From Bernardetia sp. (GTDB lineage Bacteria > Bacteroidota > Bacteroidia > Cytophagales > Bernardetiaceae), in assembly GCA_020630575.1 (NCBI GenBank), contig JAHDBD010000001.1, forward strand, positions 301,702 to 365,701: a DNA stretch of 64,000 nucleotides. The letters are read 5' to 3'. Within the stretch, counting starts at the first letter, position 1; every line of letters starts with the position of its first letter. Both the position numbers and the translations under genes were made by a program. Shown piece by piece: positions 1-9,995 of this stretch. Under the pieces are notes generated by a model that had not been told where the DNA came from, searched no databases, and worked only from the letters and a program-made list of their open reading frames with translations.

Positions 1-135
1 GAAGAAAAACCATCGTTTTTGGAAGAAGAAAGTTTCAAAACAAGAATGGCAAATGTAGAATCTCGTTTTGAAGATACAGTAAGTTCAACAGCTTCTAAAG
101 TCAAAAATTCTAAATTCTTTAAAAAACACTTTTAA
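1..135 (+). CDS. C-terminal end of an unidentified protein (partial)
   Basis: Frame 1 is open from the first base and gives 44 residues before the TAA at 133-135. The visible tail is charged (starting EEKPSFLEEE) and ends in a Lys/Phe-rich stretch, FFKKHF. No domain can be recognised from so short a piece. A strong hairpin terminator follows at 239-259, which fits this being the end of a transcription unit. The start is outside the window. Confidence 0.6.
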   Translation, partial: EEKPSFLEEESFKTRMANVESRFEDTVSSTASKVKNSKFFKKHF

Positions 136-238
136 TGAAATTGCGAAATACTTATTCAGCGAAGCTGATTATAAATGGTTAATTGTGAATGAAATTGCGT
201 AGCCATTTACTTGAAAATAAATACAATTCCTCAAGATG

Positions 239-263
239 AAATCCTCATTTTGAGGATTTTTTT
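239..263 (+). terminator. Intrinsic terminator after the partial gene
   Basis: AAATCCTCA (239-247) pairs with TGAGGATTT (251-259) around a 3-base loop, and the hairpin runs into a T-tract. It closes the transcription unit ending at 135. Confidence 0.75.
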
Positions 264-276
264 TGTCTAATTGAGA

Positions 277-319
277 AACAACTAAAAAAACAATTTTTTC
301 AACTATTTTTTTAGTTGTT
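277..319. other. 14-bp perfect inverted repeat upstream of the S41-like gene
   Basis: AACAACTAAAAAAA (277-290) is exactly complementary to TTTTTTTAGTTGTT (306-319) with a 15-base AT-rich spacer. It lies just upstream of a promoter-like sequence. It may be a second bidirectional terminator or an operator; the sequence does not decide. Confidence 0.4.
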
Positions 320-340
320 AAATTATTTTGCTTAGATTTG
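315..340 (+). promoter_or_regulatory. Candidate Bacteroidota promoter for the S41-like gene
   Basis: TAGATTTG at 333-340 matches the TAnnTTTG -7 element of Bacteroidota sigma factor promoters exactly. A TTG at 315-317 is a possible -33 element, with a spacer slightly short of the usual range. The start codon follows at 383, leaving a 5' leader of about 35 bases. Confidence 0.4.
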
Positions 341-382
341 TGGAATTATTCAACTCAAAAATGCTTTTCACAAAATAAATAT

Positions 383-2833
383 ATGTATTCTTTTCAATCA
401 AAGTTATCTTTTCTTCTTTCCATTTTGTTTTTATTCATTTTTTCTACTTCTGTTTTGGGACAACGCAAACCTGAACGAATTATAGAAAAAGAAGAAGTAG
501 AAAAATTCAAAACTACATTAGATTCTGCTCTTTGTCTTTACACGACAGATTCAGTTTATAGAAAACCTATTTTAGAAATTGGAAATAATCCTTTTTTAGA
601 TTCTTTGATTGAATATAATTTGCAAGAATTTGCTTTTTACTTGAATAATTATTGGTATGAGTTAGATAAAAAATTAGGCAAAAATACAGCTCTTTCGTTG
701 GAAAATACTGCGCCACAAGAGGGAGGAATATGGAATGATTTTGAAGAATACGGTTTTTATAGGAAATCTAGTTTTTGTAATTGTGGCAGAGAACACGAAT
801 GGCATTGGGGGTGGAAGGGAGAACGAAGAAAAGAAAAATCAACTAAAGAAATACACCATATCCATGAGAGATTTTGGTGGCAATTACGACATTATAATGA
901 AAAGAATTTCCGTAATAGAATGATTCAAGGAAAATCTTTATTTAGAAAAGGAGTACTCAAAAGAAGTAGACGCAGATATAGTTATGAACGAAATATTTCA
1001 GAATATAACTATACAAGACATAACTTAGATTATCTAGCTAATGGATTTGAGAAAAAAGAGATTTTGGAGGGAAATATTGGCTATCTAAAATGCTCTCTTT
1101 TGCCTTCTGCTAATTATGTAGATGAGCGTTTTTTGAAAGATTTAATCAAAGAATTTTTATTTACAGATGCTCTTATTTTAGATTTTAGAGGAACAACTAC
1201 TTACAAATCAGAAAGTAAATTCTTTACAAAAGATAAAACAATCAATGAAATGAGTGTTCCAATTTGGTTTGTAGAACGCTTTTTAAGACCAGATACAATT
1301 TATAATTTGGGAAGTGCAAAGGTGTTGAATACAAGAGAATTTTTGAAAGATAATGGAAAGTCACACAAGAAAAAAATTGAAAATCCTGTTATAAACCTTA
1401 CTACTAAGATTGAAAAAATAAAGCCTTATTTTAAGAGAGATAATCATTTTGGTTATTATTCAGGTTATCCTTTAGAGGTAGATAAAAATTATGAAAAGTA
1501 TTACACACTTCGTTATTATGAAAGACCAATCTATATTCTAACAGACCAAAACACATCTGATGCAGCCGAATGGATTGTACAAGTTTTGCAAAAACACAGA
1601 AATGCAATCGTAATAGGCGAACCCACAAAAGGGCAATCAACAATCACACGGAGAGTAGGAACAAGTGCGTATAGTTGGCTCAATATTCCAGATATTGAGA
1701 TTAAAACAACAGAAAAAAGTGAGGTGAAACCAGATGTTTTTGTTTCTTCTTACGACACCACAAGCACAGACAAGGCTTTTGATATTGCCTATAAAATGGC
1801 TTATGAAGAAAGTGTTTTGAAGAGTAGTTTTAGTTATATCAAAAAATATGGGCAGCGTTTTAAGCAGTTTGAAGAGATTACTAAACCGATTCCAAATCCG
1901 TATAATTTACCAAAAAATGCAAAAGATTTTCTAGGAAATTATGGTTTAGGAAAAGAAATTATCTTTAAAGATGGCAAATTATGGCTCAAAAACTACCAGC
2001 ATATTTCGCCTCTTTATATGACTGCCCCAAATACATTTTTGGTAAAAGATGGATTACAAAAAGAATTTAAAAATGGGTATAGTAATCCTTATTCGACAGT
2101 TGCAAAACCTATTTATGTATTTTTTAGAAAAAGTCAAGACGATTTTCAAGCAAATGAGATTTCTATTGATTCAACTTTAGAAATAAAACAGGATTCTATT
2201 ATGAATATGTTTGTTCGTTATGGCGATTTTACGAGTGCAAAATTTACACAGTTTGAAAGTTATGGTTTTGATAGATTTAAGAAAGAAAAACAAATCATTG
2301 ACACTACTCAACTAACAAAACCTAGTGCATCTTATCCATTTTCAAAGATGAGTTTGAGTGAAAAGCAGACTCTCTTCGAAGGTTTTACAATGCAAAGAAA
2401 TCTTTTTGAAGCCTTTCCAAATTTTAATTTTAAGCTCATTTCAGAAAATGAAATAGCGAAAGAAAATTTAGAAAATAAACTGACTATTTTTGTTTTTTGG
2501 TCGCCTTCTTCTACAAAATCCATTGAAGCGATTCCAAAACTAAACGAAATGATAGAAATCTATTCAGAAAACAATATTACTTTTTATGGTTTTACAGAAA
2601 ACAAGAAAAAAGAAGTAGAAGAGTTTTTGATAGGAACTCCTTTTTACGCTGATATTATTCCAAGTAGTGATTCTATTTTTGAAGATTTATATATTCCAAC
2701 GACAAACCAGCCTGTTATTTTGATTTTGAGCAAAGAAGGAAAGTTTATTTTTGGAGAAGAATTAAATGGAATTGATAATGAAAAAACATTTGAGAAAATG
2801 GAATATACTCTTTCTAATCAGATTTTGAAATAA
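383..2833 (+). CDS. Secreted S41-family peptidase-like protein with C-terminal thioredoxin-like domain
   Basis: The 816-residue protein starts with a signal peptide (hydrophobic residues about 6-24 ending SVLGQ), so it is probably exported. A TTG 45 bases upstream would extend the frame, but the ATG at 383 gives the canonical signal peptide. The middle resembles the tail-specific (S41) protease core: ALILDFRG near residue 265, then ILTDQNTSDAAEW near 385-397, where the Ser corresponds to the family nucleophile, and IGEPTKGQS shortly after. The last 130 or so residues (LTIFVFWSPSSTKS onward) have the fold pattern of TlpA/thioredoxin proteins but lack the CxxC pair, so a redox role is unlikely. 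The substrate is unknown. It could be a surface or periplasmic processing protease, or an inactive relative. Confidence 0.6.
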   Translation: MYSFQSKLSFLLSILFLFIFSTSVLGQRKPERIIEKEEVEKFKTTLDSALCLYTTDSVYRKPILEIGNNPFLDSLIEYNLQEFAFYLNNYWYELDKKLGKNTALSLENTAPQEGGIWNDFEEYGFYRKSSFCNCGREHEWHWGWKGERRKEKSTKEIHHIHERFWWQLRHYNEKNFRNRMIQGKSLFRKGVLKRSRRRYSYERNISEYNYTRHNLDYLANGFEKKEILEGNIGYLKCSLLPSANYVDERFLKDLIKEFLFTDALILDFRGTTTYKSESKFFTKDKTINEMSVPIWFVERFLRPDTIYNLGSAKVLNTREFLKDNGKSHKKKIENPVINLTTKIEKIKPYFKRDNHFGYYSGYPLEVDKNYEKYYTLRYYERPIYILTDQNTSDAAEWIVQVLQKHRNAIVIGEPTKGQSTITRRVGTSAYSWLNIPDIEIKTTEKSEVKPDVFVSSYDTTSTDKAFDIAYKMAYEESVLKSSFSYIKKYGQRFKQFEEITKPIPNPYNLPKNAKDFLGNYGLGKEIIFKDGKLWLKNYQHISPLYMTAPNTFLVKDGLQKEFKNGYSNPYSTVAKPIYVFFRKSQDDFQANEISIDSTLEIKQDSIMNMFVRYGDFTSAKFTQFESYGFDRFKKEKQIIDTTQLTKPSASYPFSKMSLSEKQTLFEGFTMQRNLFEAFPNFNFKLISENEIAKENLENKLTIFVFWSPSSTKSIEAIPKLNEMIEIYSENNITFYGFTENKKKEVEEFLIGTPFYADIIPSSDSIFEDLYIPTTNQPVILILSKEGKFIFGEELNGIDNEKTFEKMEYTLSNQILK

Positions 2834-2894
2834 TGTAGTGAGTAAATTGTATCGTATGCTTTAGCTTACGTAAAAAATATTCTGCTTTTGAATT

Positions 2895-4571
2895 TTATTC
2901 CCATCTTTTCCAACTTTGCTCATAATATTGAATCAAAATTTGGTTGTCTAGGCGATTTACTTTTATAGAATCGCCTTCTCCATTTTCTTCAATATCTATT
3001 CCTAGAAACATATCTTTATCGAAAACAAAAAGTTTAGGCAAAACTTCGGGAGCTAGGTATTTTAAATCTAGCTTTCGTTTTTTCATTTTTTGAGTAAGTG
3101 ATGTATAAATTTTGTCTAACTGATTTTGAGAAGGCAATCCAATAGTTGTACTGTCATTCTGATTGAGTTTTGGATTATTTATTCCCATACTAAATCCCCA
3201 CATTCCGAAAGCAGGAACATAAACATTTACAGGCAAAGCAGAAGGAAAGGCTTCTTGCATTGTTTTTTGAATACACCAAAATGGTTTTGGCGCAAAATAA
3301 GGCGACGTAGATTGAGTAATCAGAACACCATCTCTTGACAAAATTTTCTTAGCCAAACGATAAAATTCTACTGAATAGAGTTTGCCCAAAGAAGCCTCAT
3401 GAGGGTCTGGCAAATCGACAATAATTAAAGAATACTGTTTTTCAGACTCTTCTACAAACTTAAAGGCATCTACATTATGAATCTTCACTTTCGGATTTGA
3501 GAGTGAGTTTTGATTTACTTCTCTAAAAATTCGGTTGTGCTTTGCTAAATTTGTAATTGCTTTATCTAAATCTACCAAATCAATGCTTTCAATTTCATCA
3601 TATTTTAGAAGCTCACGAACAGCCAAACCGTCGCCACCTCCCAAAATCAAAACATTTTCTAAATGTCCTGTCATAAGCGCAGGAACATGTACAAGTGTTT
3701 CGTGATAACGGTATTCATCTAAGGTAGAAAACTGTAAATTTCCATTAATGAAAAGTTGTGTATTTTTCTTGTATTTAGTTACTACAATGCGCTGATAAGG
3801 TGTTTGGTCAGAATAAATAATTTCATCTTGATACATCATTTGCTCAAAAAAATCACTTATTTGAAACGAATAAATAAAACCAATTAATAGAACAGCCATT
3901 GAAATTGCTGAAAAAGCAAGTTTTGCAGCAGCTTGTTTTAGCTCTGCTCTAAAAACCCAAGCATTAAAAATGGCAATTAAAAGATTTATTATTCCAATAA
4001 AAAAAGCTGTTCGCATTAGTCCCAAATAAGGCAAAAGTAAAATTGGAAAAGCAACAGAAGCTACCAAAGAACCCAAATAATCAAAGGCCAAAACATTAGA
4101 AATAGTATCTTTTAAGTTATCGTGTTGCTTTAAGAGACGTGTAACTATTGGAATTTCTAAACCTACAAAAGCTCCCAAAAAAACAATAATAATAAGTGCA
4201 ACAGCATAATAATTATCTAAAACGGTATAACTAAAATATAAAATTAGTGTAGAACATCCTCCAACAAGACCAAGGATAGTTTCGATAACTACAAACCAAT
4301 CTAACAGGTTTCGATAAACATATCTACTCAAAAATGAGCCTAAACCCATAGCAGAAAGAAAAAGACCAATTGTAATCGAAAAGTGAAGAATACTACTTCC
4401 TAAAAAGTAAGTTGAAATACTACTTATTAGAAGTTCATACAAAATACCACAAACAGCAATTATGAAAATTGAAGAAAGTAAAATCGGAACTTGTGCAGAG
4501 CGTTTTTTATCCTTGTCAGAGCTATTTGGATTATGAGAAGCTGGAGGCGTAAAAGAAGTAGTTTTTTCCAC
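2895..4571 (-). CDS. Membrane-anchored spermidine-synthase-like protein
   Basis: This 558-residue protein joins an N-terminal membrane half to a C-terminal spermidine-synthase fold. Residues about 25-235 hold roughly seven hydrophobic helices. The soluble half has the SAM/decarboxy-SAM binding glycine loop (LILGGGDGLAVREL near 297), an acidic strand-end motif (SIDLVDLD) and DLPDPHEASLGKLYS near 376, all typical of SpeE-type aminopropyltransferases. Fused membrane versions are common in bacteria and their true substrate is often unproven. The Met at 4571 starts a hydrophilic lead before the first helix. The gene converges on the preceding rightward gene with only about 60 bases between. Family assignment is secure; reaction is inferred. 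Confidence 0.8.
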   Translation of the reverse strand: MEKTTSFTPPASHNPNSSDKDKKRSAQVPILLSSIFIIAVCGILYELLISSISTYFLGSSILHFSITIGLFLSAMGLGSFLSRYVYRNLLDWFVVIETILGLVGGCSTLILYFSYTVLDNYYAVALIIIVFLGAFVGLEIPIVTRLLKQHDNLKDTISNVLAFDYLGSLVASVAFPILLLPYLGLMRTAFFIGIINLLIAIFNAWVFRAELKQAAAKLAFSAISMAVLLIGFIYSFQISDFFEQMMYQDEIIYSDQTPYQRIVVTKYKKNTQLFINGNLQFSTLDEYRYHETLVHVPALMTGHLENVLILGGGDGLAVRELLKYDEIESIDLVDLDKAITNLAKHNRIFREVNQNSLSNPKVKIHNVDAFKFVEESEKQYSLIIVDLPDPHEASLGKLYSVEFYRLAKKILSRDGVLITQSTSPYFAPKPFWCIQKTMQEAFPSALPVNVYVPAFGMWGFSMGINNPKLNQNDSTTIGLPSQNQLDKIYTSLTQKMKKRKLDLKYLAPEVLPKLFVFDKDMFLGIDIEENGEGDSIKVNRLDNQILIQYYEQSWKRWE

Positions 4572-4786
4572 TAGAAGTATAGGCTTGATGTATTTTGTTA
4601 ATTGGAGATGTAAAAATACGATTTATTATTGTGTAGCAACTCAGATTTATCAAAAAATAAATAGTTAATTGAAATAATTACTTCAAAATCTTCTTTAATT
4701 GTGAAAAAATTCGTATTATTCTAGTCACAAACTCATTACCTGTTTTATTTTTCCTAATTAATTCCTCATTCTCTCCTCTTTTTAAA

Positions 4787-7700
4787 ATGAGATATTTATT
4801 TGTTGTAATTTTATTTTCTTGCTTTTTTCACTTTTCTTCTTTTGCTCAAAGTCAAGAAGTACAAGATATTGGTAATCCTTTCCTGAGTTTATTTTCTCCC
4901 AAAGTCTATAAAGGACATCCCCAAATTTGGGCAATAGAACAAGATAATAATGGTGTAATGTACTTTGGGGGTGTGTCTGTATATATGTATGATGGCATTT
5001 CGTGGAACACTATTTCTATTCCTAAATCTATTGCTATTCGTGCATTAGGAAAAGATGCTAAGGGAAGAATTTATGTAGGAACTAAAAATAATTTTGGATA
5101 TTTAGCACCTAGTGATTCAACAGCAGAACTAGAATTTGTCAGTTTAGCTGATAATTTAGTCGATTCTTTACAAGAATTTAGCGAAGTATTGGGAATTCAT
5201 GCAGATGATAAGCAAGTATATTTTCATACCGTTAAAGGTATTTTTAGATATTCTATTGAAAAAAATTATTCCTCAGCTAAAGAAATTTCAAAAACACTAA
5301 GCATTATTGCCATCCCAAATACAGCACTACGAGGAACACTTCATAAAGGAAACTATTATTTTCATAGTGTAGAAAAAGGACTTGGTTTTTTTGATAAAGA
5401 AACAACTACCTTTAAAACCTTTGCCAATACAGATACATTAGCAAAACCTAGTATTATAGCGATTTTATCTTATTCAGATACTGAATTACTTGTTGTTACT
5501 CAAATAGGACAGTTATGGAAATTTGACTTAAAAACTGAAAAAATATCTTATTTTCCTACTCAAATAGATTCTATTATTCAAGGTAACCCTCCTGCTATTT
5601 TGTATCATGCCATTACACTCAAAAATGGAAATATTCTTATTTCTACCATTTTTAAAGGAGCTTTTTTGATAGACAGACAAGGAAAGTTAATCAAAAAAAT
5701 AGACAAATCTATTGGACTTCCCACCCAGACTATTCCTTATGCTTTTGAAGACCAAAATGAAAATATTTGGCTTGCTTTAGATGCAGGAATAGCAAAATTA
5801 GAATTAAAAACTCCCTTTCGATTTTTTGAAGAAGAAAAAGCAGGGTTTGAAGGTGTTGTTTTGTCTATTAAAAAATTTAATGGTATTCTGTATATAGGAA
5901 CTACAAAAGGGCTTTTTTATAAAAATGAAGCTAATATTTTTGTCAAAATTGAAGGATTAAATGGTTTTTGTTGGGATATAAAAACGCTAGAAATAAATGG
6001 GGAAAAACATCTTTATGCGATTACACAAGATAATTTGCTTCATGTAACACCACAAAAAGCCCTACCTATTATTGAATCTAATTCAGCCAATGTTTTTGAG
6101 CAATTAAGTCCAAATAAAGCTATTTTAGCAGGCAGAGGAGGATTTACAGTAATGCAATTTGAAGAACCCACAAAAACACAGCTTATTCAAAAAGGAGTTA
6201 TAGAAGGAGCGCAAGTGCGAACAATTGCGATTTTAGAAAATGAAGTGTGGTTGGGGGCAATTCAAGAAGGACTCTATAAAGTTTCTTATACTTCAGATTC
6301 TTTGAATACTACTGATATTTTTCATGTAGATAGCATTCCAACAGTTGATAAAAGTAGCGAGTTAAGTGCTTGGGTTTATAATAATGACCTATTAGTGGGG
6401 AGTACAAAAGGATTTTATACCTTTAATTCAGAAAAAAACACCTTTGAGCTACATTCTTCTTTAAAAAATACTTCAAAAAAATATTCTGTTTTTCGTTTTA
6501 CCCATACTCCCAATGACGAATTTTATTTGGTAGGTATAAGTTTGAATAACAAAGTAAATTTGTTAGGAGCAGAGGAAAATGGAAAAAGACGACTCATTCA
6601 AACACCCTTTTTGAGATTGCCTGCCATGTCTACACAATCTCTTTATTATGATGATGAGAATACACTTTGGATAGGTGGAAGCGAAGGCTTATATCGATAC
6701 TATCCTCAAAAAGCAGAAAGTTATGAGTATAACAAAATTTCTAAACCAATTATCAGAAAAGTATTTTTAGGAGAAGATTCTTTATTTTTTGCTGGAAATT
6801 ATACAAATTCAGAAGGATTGTTTTTAGAAGCACAACCTAAAGAAGCACAACCAACTTTTATTTATGACAATAATTCATTGACCTTTCATTTTGCTGCACC
6901 TATTTTTCAAGAAGGTGTTGAGTATAGTTACAAGCTAGAAGGTTATGATAAAGAGTTTTCGAATTGGACAAGTGAATCTAAAAAATCGTATACTAATTTG
7001 TATGAAGGAAATTATACATTCAAAGTAAAAACAAAAAATATTTATAATGTAGAAAGTGAAATAACTACGTATTCTTTCAACATTCTTCCTCCTTGGTTCA
7101 GAACGTGGTGGGCATATTTGATTTATGTTTTTGTGGGAGCTTTAGCTGTTTGGGGATTAGTTTGGATAAATACTCAACGACTCAAAAAAGCAAATCAAAA
7201 ATTAGAAGATACTGTAAAAGAACGCACAGCCGAACTTATGGAAAGTAATGAAGAAATTGTTCAACAAAACTTTCAACTCAATCAACAAAAAGAAGAAATA
7301 GAAGCACAAAATGAAAATCAAAAAGAATTAAATATAAGTCTAAGTATCCAAAAAGAAGAGATAGAAAAGGCACATAAAAATGTGCAATTATTAGCTGAAA
7401 TAGGACAAGAAATAACAGCTATTCTAAATTTTGAAGAGCTTATTAAATCTGTTTATCACAATGTAAATGCACTTATGCCAGCCGATGGTTTTGGTATTGG
7501 AATTTTTGATGACTCTCAACATAGAATTGGTTTTCAAGGGTTTATAGAAAAAGGAGAAAAATTACCTTATCATTTTGATTCTCTAAAAGAAAATACATTA
7601 GCTATTAGGTGTTTCAAAAAATTGGAAGAGATAATTATTAATGATTTGGAAACGGAAGGAGAAAAATATGATTTTCAACTTGTAGAAGAACAACAAGGCG

Positions 7701-8659
7701 AAATTCCTTTGTCATTAGTTTATCTCCCTCTTCAATTAGAAAACAAACCATTAGGTGTAATTACAGTACAATCTTTTAAGAAAAATTCATACTCAGAACG
7801 TGAACTGACTTTCTTACGTTCATTGGCTTCTTATGTTTCGATTGCTTTAGATAACTCTTCTGCTTATCAAATTATTAATGAAAAAAATCAAAAAATTACT
7901 GATTCAATACGATATGCCCAAACTATCCAGCAAGCTATTTTGCCAAGTGAGAAAAAAATAGAAAAACCATTTCGCCTTTCAAATGAGGATTATCAAATTA
8001 TTTTCAGACCAAAAGATATTGTAAGTGGAGATTTTTATTGGACAAGCCAAACTACAGATTATTTCTTTGTGGCTGCCGTTGATTGTACAGGACATGGCGT
8101 ACCAGGTGCATTTATGTCTATGATAGGAAATACACTTTTGACAGAAATTGTAGAAATACAAAAAATCTATGAGCCTTCCCTTATTTTAGACAAATTCAAT
8201 GAGCAATTTGTAGAAGCATTGCGTCAGGATGAAAATGCAAATAGTGATGGAATGGATGTTTGTTTGTGTAGAGTAAATTTTGATAATCAAAAGACAGAAA
8301 TTGTGTTTGCAGGTGCAAAACGTCCTTTATTTTATATTGAAAATGGTGAAAATAAAATACAACGTTTGCAAGGAACACGAAAATCAGTAGGAGGAAAACA
8401 ACGCAACCAAAATAATTTTGAACAGCATATTTTATTACTAAATAAAAAATCAAGAATTTATCTAAGTACAGATGGATTAGTTGACCAAAATAATACACAA
8501 GGAGAGAAGATAGGCACTTCAAAACTTATCTATTTGATAGAACAATCATCCCACTTGTCTATTAAAGAACAAATAAAAGAGTTAGAAAATGAATTAGTAA
8601 AACATCAACAAAATGCAGAACAGCGTGATGATATTACCTTTATAGGAATAGAAGTGTAA
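4787..8659 (+). CDS. Propeller sensor with GAF and SpoIIE-type PP2C phosphatase domains
   Basis: The 1290-residue protein is a one-component-style sensor and Ser/Thr phosphatase. A signal peptide (1-21, ending SFAQ) precedes a large periplasmic region with two-component-propeller repeats (for example ENIWLALDAGIAKL, NTLWIGGSEGLYRY). A Y_Y_Y-like domain (YSYKLEGYDKEFSNW, near 705-720) comes next. One membrane helix lies near 780-800 (WAYLIYVFVGALAVWGLVW). It is followed by a Gln/Glu-rich coiled coil, a GAF domain (about 875-1030) and a C-terminal SpoIIE/PP2C domain with DIVSGDFYW and DCTGHGVPGAFMSMIG, which carry the metal-binding Asp residues. It probably senses a periplasmic or cytoplasmic signal and dephosphorylates an anti-sigma-antagonist-like partner. 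No partner gene is adjacent. Confidence 0.85.
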   Translation: MRYLFVVILFSCFFHFSSFAQSQEVQDIGNPFLSLFSPKVYKGHPQIWAIEQDNNGVMYFGGVSVYMYDGISWNTISIPKSIAIRALGKDAKGRIYVGTKNNFGYLAPSDSTAELEFVSLADNLVDSLQEFSEVLGIHADDKQVYFHTVKGIFRYSIEKNYSSAKEISKTLSIIAIPNTALRGTLHKGNYYFHSVEKGLGFFDKETTTFKTFANTDTLAKPSIIAILSYSDTELLVVTQIGQLWKFDLKTEKISYFPTQIDSIIQGNPPAILYHAITLKNGNILISTIFKGAFLIDRQGKLIKKIDKSIGLPTQTIPYAFEDQNENIWLALDAGIAKLELKTPFRFFEEEKAGFEGVVLSIKKFNGILYIGTTKGLFYKNEANIFVKIEGLNGFCWDIKTLEINGEKHLYAITQDNLLHVTPQKALPIIESNSANVFEQLSPNKAILAGRGGFTVMQFEEPTKTQLIQKGVIEGAQVRTIAILENEVWLGAIQEGLYKVSYTSDSLNTTDIFHVDSIPTVDKSSELSAWVYNNDLLVGSTKGFYTFNSEKNTFELHSSLKNTSKKYSVFRFTHTPNDEFYLVGISLNNKVNLLGAEENGKRRLIQTPFLRLPAMSTQSLYYDDENTLWIGGSEGLYRYYPQKAESYEYNKISKPIIRKVFLGEDSLFFAGNYTNSEGLFLEAQPKEAQPTFIYDNNSLTFHFAAPIFQEGVEYSYKLEGYDKEFSNWTSESKKSYTNLYEGNYTFKVKTKNIYNVESEITTYSFNILPPWFRTWWAYLIYVFVGALAVWGLVWINTQRLKKANQKLEDTVKERTAELMESNEEIVQQNFQLNQQKEEIEAQNENQKELNISLSIQKEEIEKAHKNVQLLAEIGQEITAILNFEELIKSVYHNVNALMPADGFGIGIFDDSQHRIGFQGFIEKGEKLPYHFDSLKENTLAIRCFKKLEEIIINDLETEGEKYDFQLVEEQQGEIPLSLVYLPLQLENKPLGVITVQSFKKNSYSERELTFLRSLASYVSIALDNSSAYQIINEKNQKITDSIRYAQTIQQAILPSEKKIEKPFRLSNEDYQIIFRPKDIVSGDFYWTSQTTDYFFVAAVDCTGHGVPGAFMSMIGNTLLTEIVEIQKIYEPSLILDKFNEQFVEALRQDENANSDGMDVCLCRVNFDNQKTEIVFAGAKRPLFYIENGENKIQRLQGTRKSVGGKQRNQNNFEQHILLLNKKSRIYLSTDGLVDQNNTQGEKIGTSKLIYLIEQSSHLSIKEQIKELENELVKHQQNAEQRDDITFIGIEV

Positions 8660-8793
8660 AATTTTCTCTTAATTTGGCGCAGTTGTACCTAAATTAGTAA
8701 AAGCTGTTTAATCAATACAAATAAACTTTTTCATTGAAAGTTGAATTAATTGTCAAAGTTAAAATTATTGTTTATAGCTCAATAACGAAGGGT

Positions 8794-8829
8794 GATAATT
8801 TTGGTAGGTTTGACCTATAAGAAATTATC
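8794..8829. other. Two-tier hairpin in the gene-free region
   Basis: GATAATTT (8794-8801) pairs with AAATTATC (8822-8829), and inside it TAGGT (8805-8809) pairs with ACCTA (8813-8817) around a TTG loop. No T-tract follows, so it is not a standard terminator. It could be part of a structured RNA or a protein-binding palindrome. Confidence 0.4.
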
Positions 8830-9567
8830 AAATCTCCAGCTTTTTATAGCTTTTCTGTTTGTTTCTGCAAATGCCTATCTTAAAATTTTAAGCTCTTAGA
8901 ATATGGAGTTTAGCCAAAAGTATATCATCATTAGGGTAAGAAGACATGATTCCTCTACTCCTTTTTATTACTTAGGTATATTCTGAGTAATGAGTTAGTG
9001 TTCTCAATTTATAAATAAAAACTTGCCTTGTTATCCCTTGATTTTTTATTTTTAGGGCGCATATTTCTAATGAATAAATTGCTTTGTAATATTTATAGGT
9101 TTAAAATATACTTTTTGTTTCTTTTGTTCAAAGAAATCATGTTTTACTTGTACTTTTAAATAGAGATTATAAGGTAAAAATAGTAGTGCTTCATAATTAT
9201 TTACTCAATAAAAACTGTTTGTACCAATCCATATTATTGTGAATAGTTTCAAAAAATGATTTGACTTCTCAAAGGTTTATAAAGCTACTTGTTTCTAAAG
9301 TAGTGATTATTCTCTCTATTTACACTTTATTATGTCTTTTTGCTCAACTTAGATATAGTTGATAACAAAAAATGGAGCTTCATAATATCTTACTTTATTA
9401 ATCTGCTTTTCAAAATTACTTTATTTAAGTTTGTAATAAAATAAATTACTTGATAAGTATGTTTATGCTTTTTTAAAAAAGTTGCCAAAAAGAATAAATA
9501 TGAACTAATATGAAGATGTATAGTGGAATAATTTTGATTTTATTACATTTTGTTTTTGATTCAAAAA

Positions 9568-9600
9568 TTTGTAAATAAGCTATTTGTTTAACTATCTTTG
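9568..9600 (+). promoter_or_regulatory. Candidate Bacteroidota promoter
   Basis: TTTG at 9568-9571 and TATCTTTG at 9593-9600 match the -33 and -7 consensus with a 21-base spacer. If used, transcription would begin near 9607 and give a leader of almost 400 bases before the gene at 9996, or a separate small transcript. Confidence 0.4.
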
Positions 9601-9995
9601 TGATAACTTCTAAAAACTATTAAATAATATACCTATATAAGATATAAGTATTCAAATTATTTCCACTACTAAATTGGTCATAGTTAAAGCTTTGTGTTTT
9701 AATATGGTTTAATTTAGTATTTATCAATTACTATTTTATTTACTAATCTTTATTCGTATTTGTGAAACGTTTACAATTTTAAAATGTAGTGCACTACTAT
9801 TTTTTATAGAAATAGTACAGAATAGCTATACTTAAACTCTTGTTTAGAGGTAAATAGAACTATACTGACACCCTCAAATAGAATCAATCTAATAAAGCGA
9901 AAGTCCTTTAGTTTCTATTGTAGATAGAGATAACCCACTGGATATAACCTTTGTAATAATTTTTAACGACTAGATCTTTTAATATCAATCTTATA

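Larger units (their letters stand above)
8660..9995. other. Gene-free AT-rich region of 1.3 kb
   Basis: No frame of credible length or composition exists on either strand, and I see no tRNA or clear repeat. Two things stand out: a two-tier hairpin at 8794-8829 and a promoter-like sequence at 9568-9600, about 400 bases ahead of the next start codon. The region may carry a small RNA, a long leader or decayed sequence. Nothing here identifies which. Confidence 0.5.
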
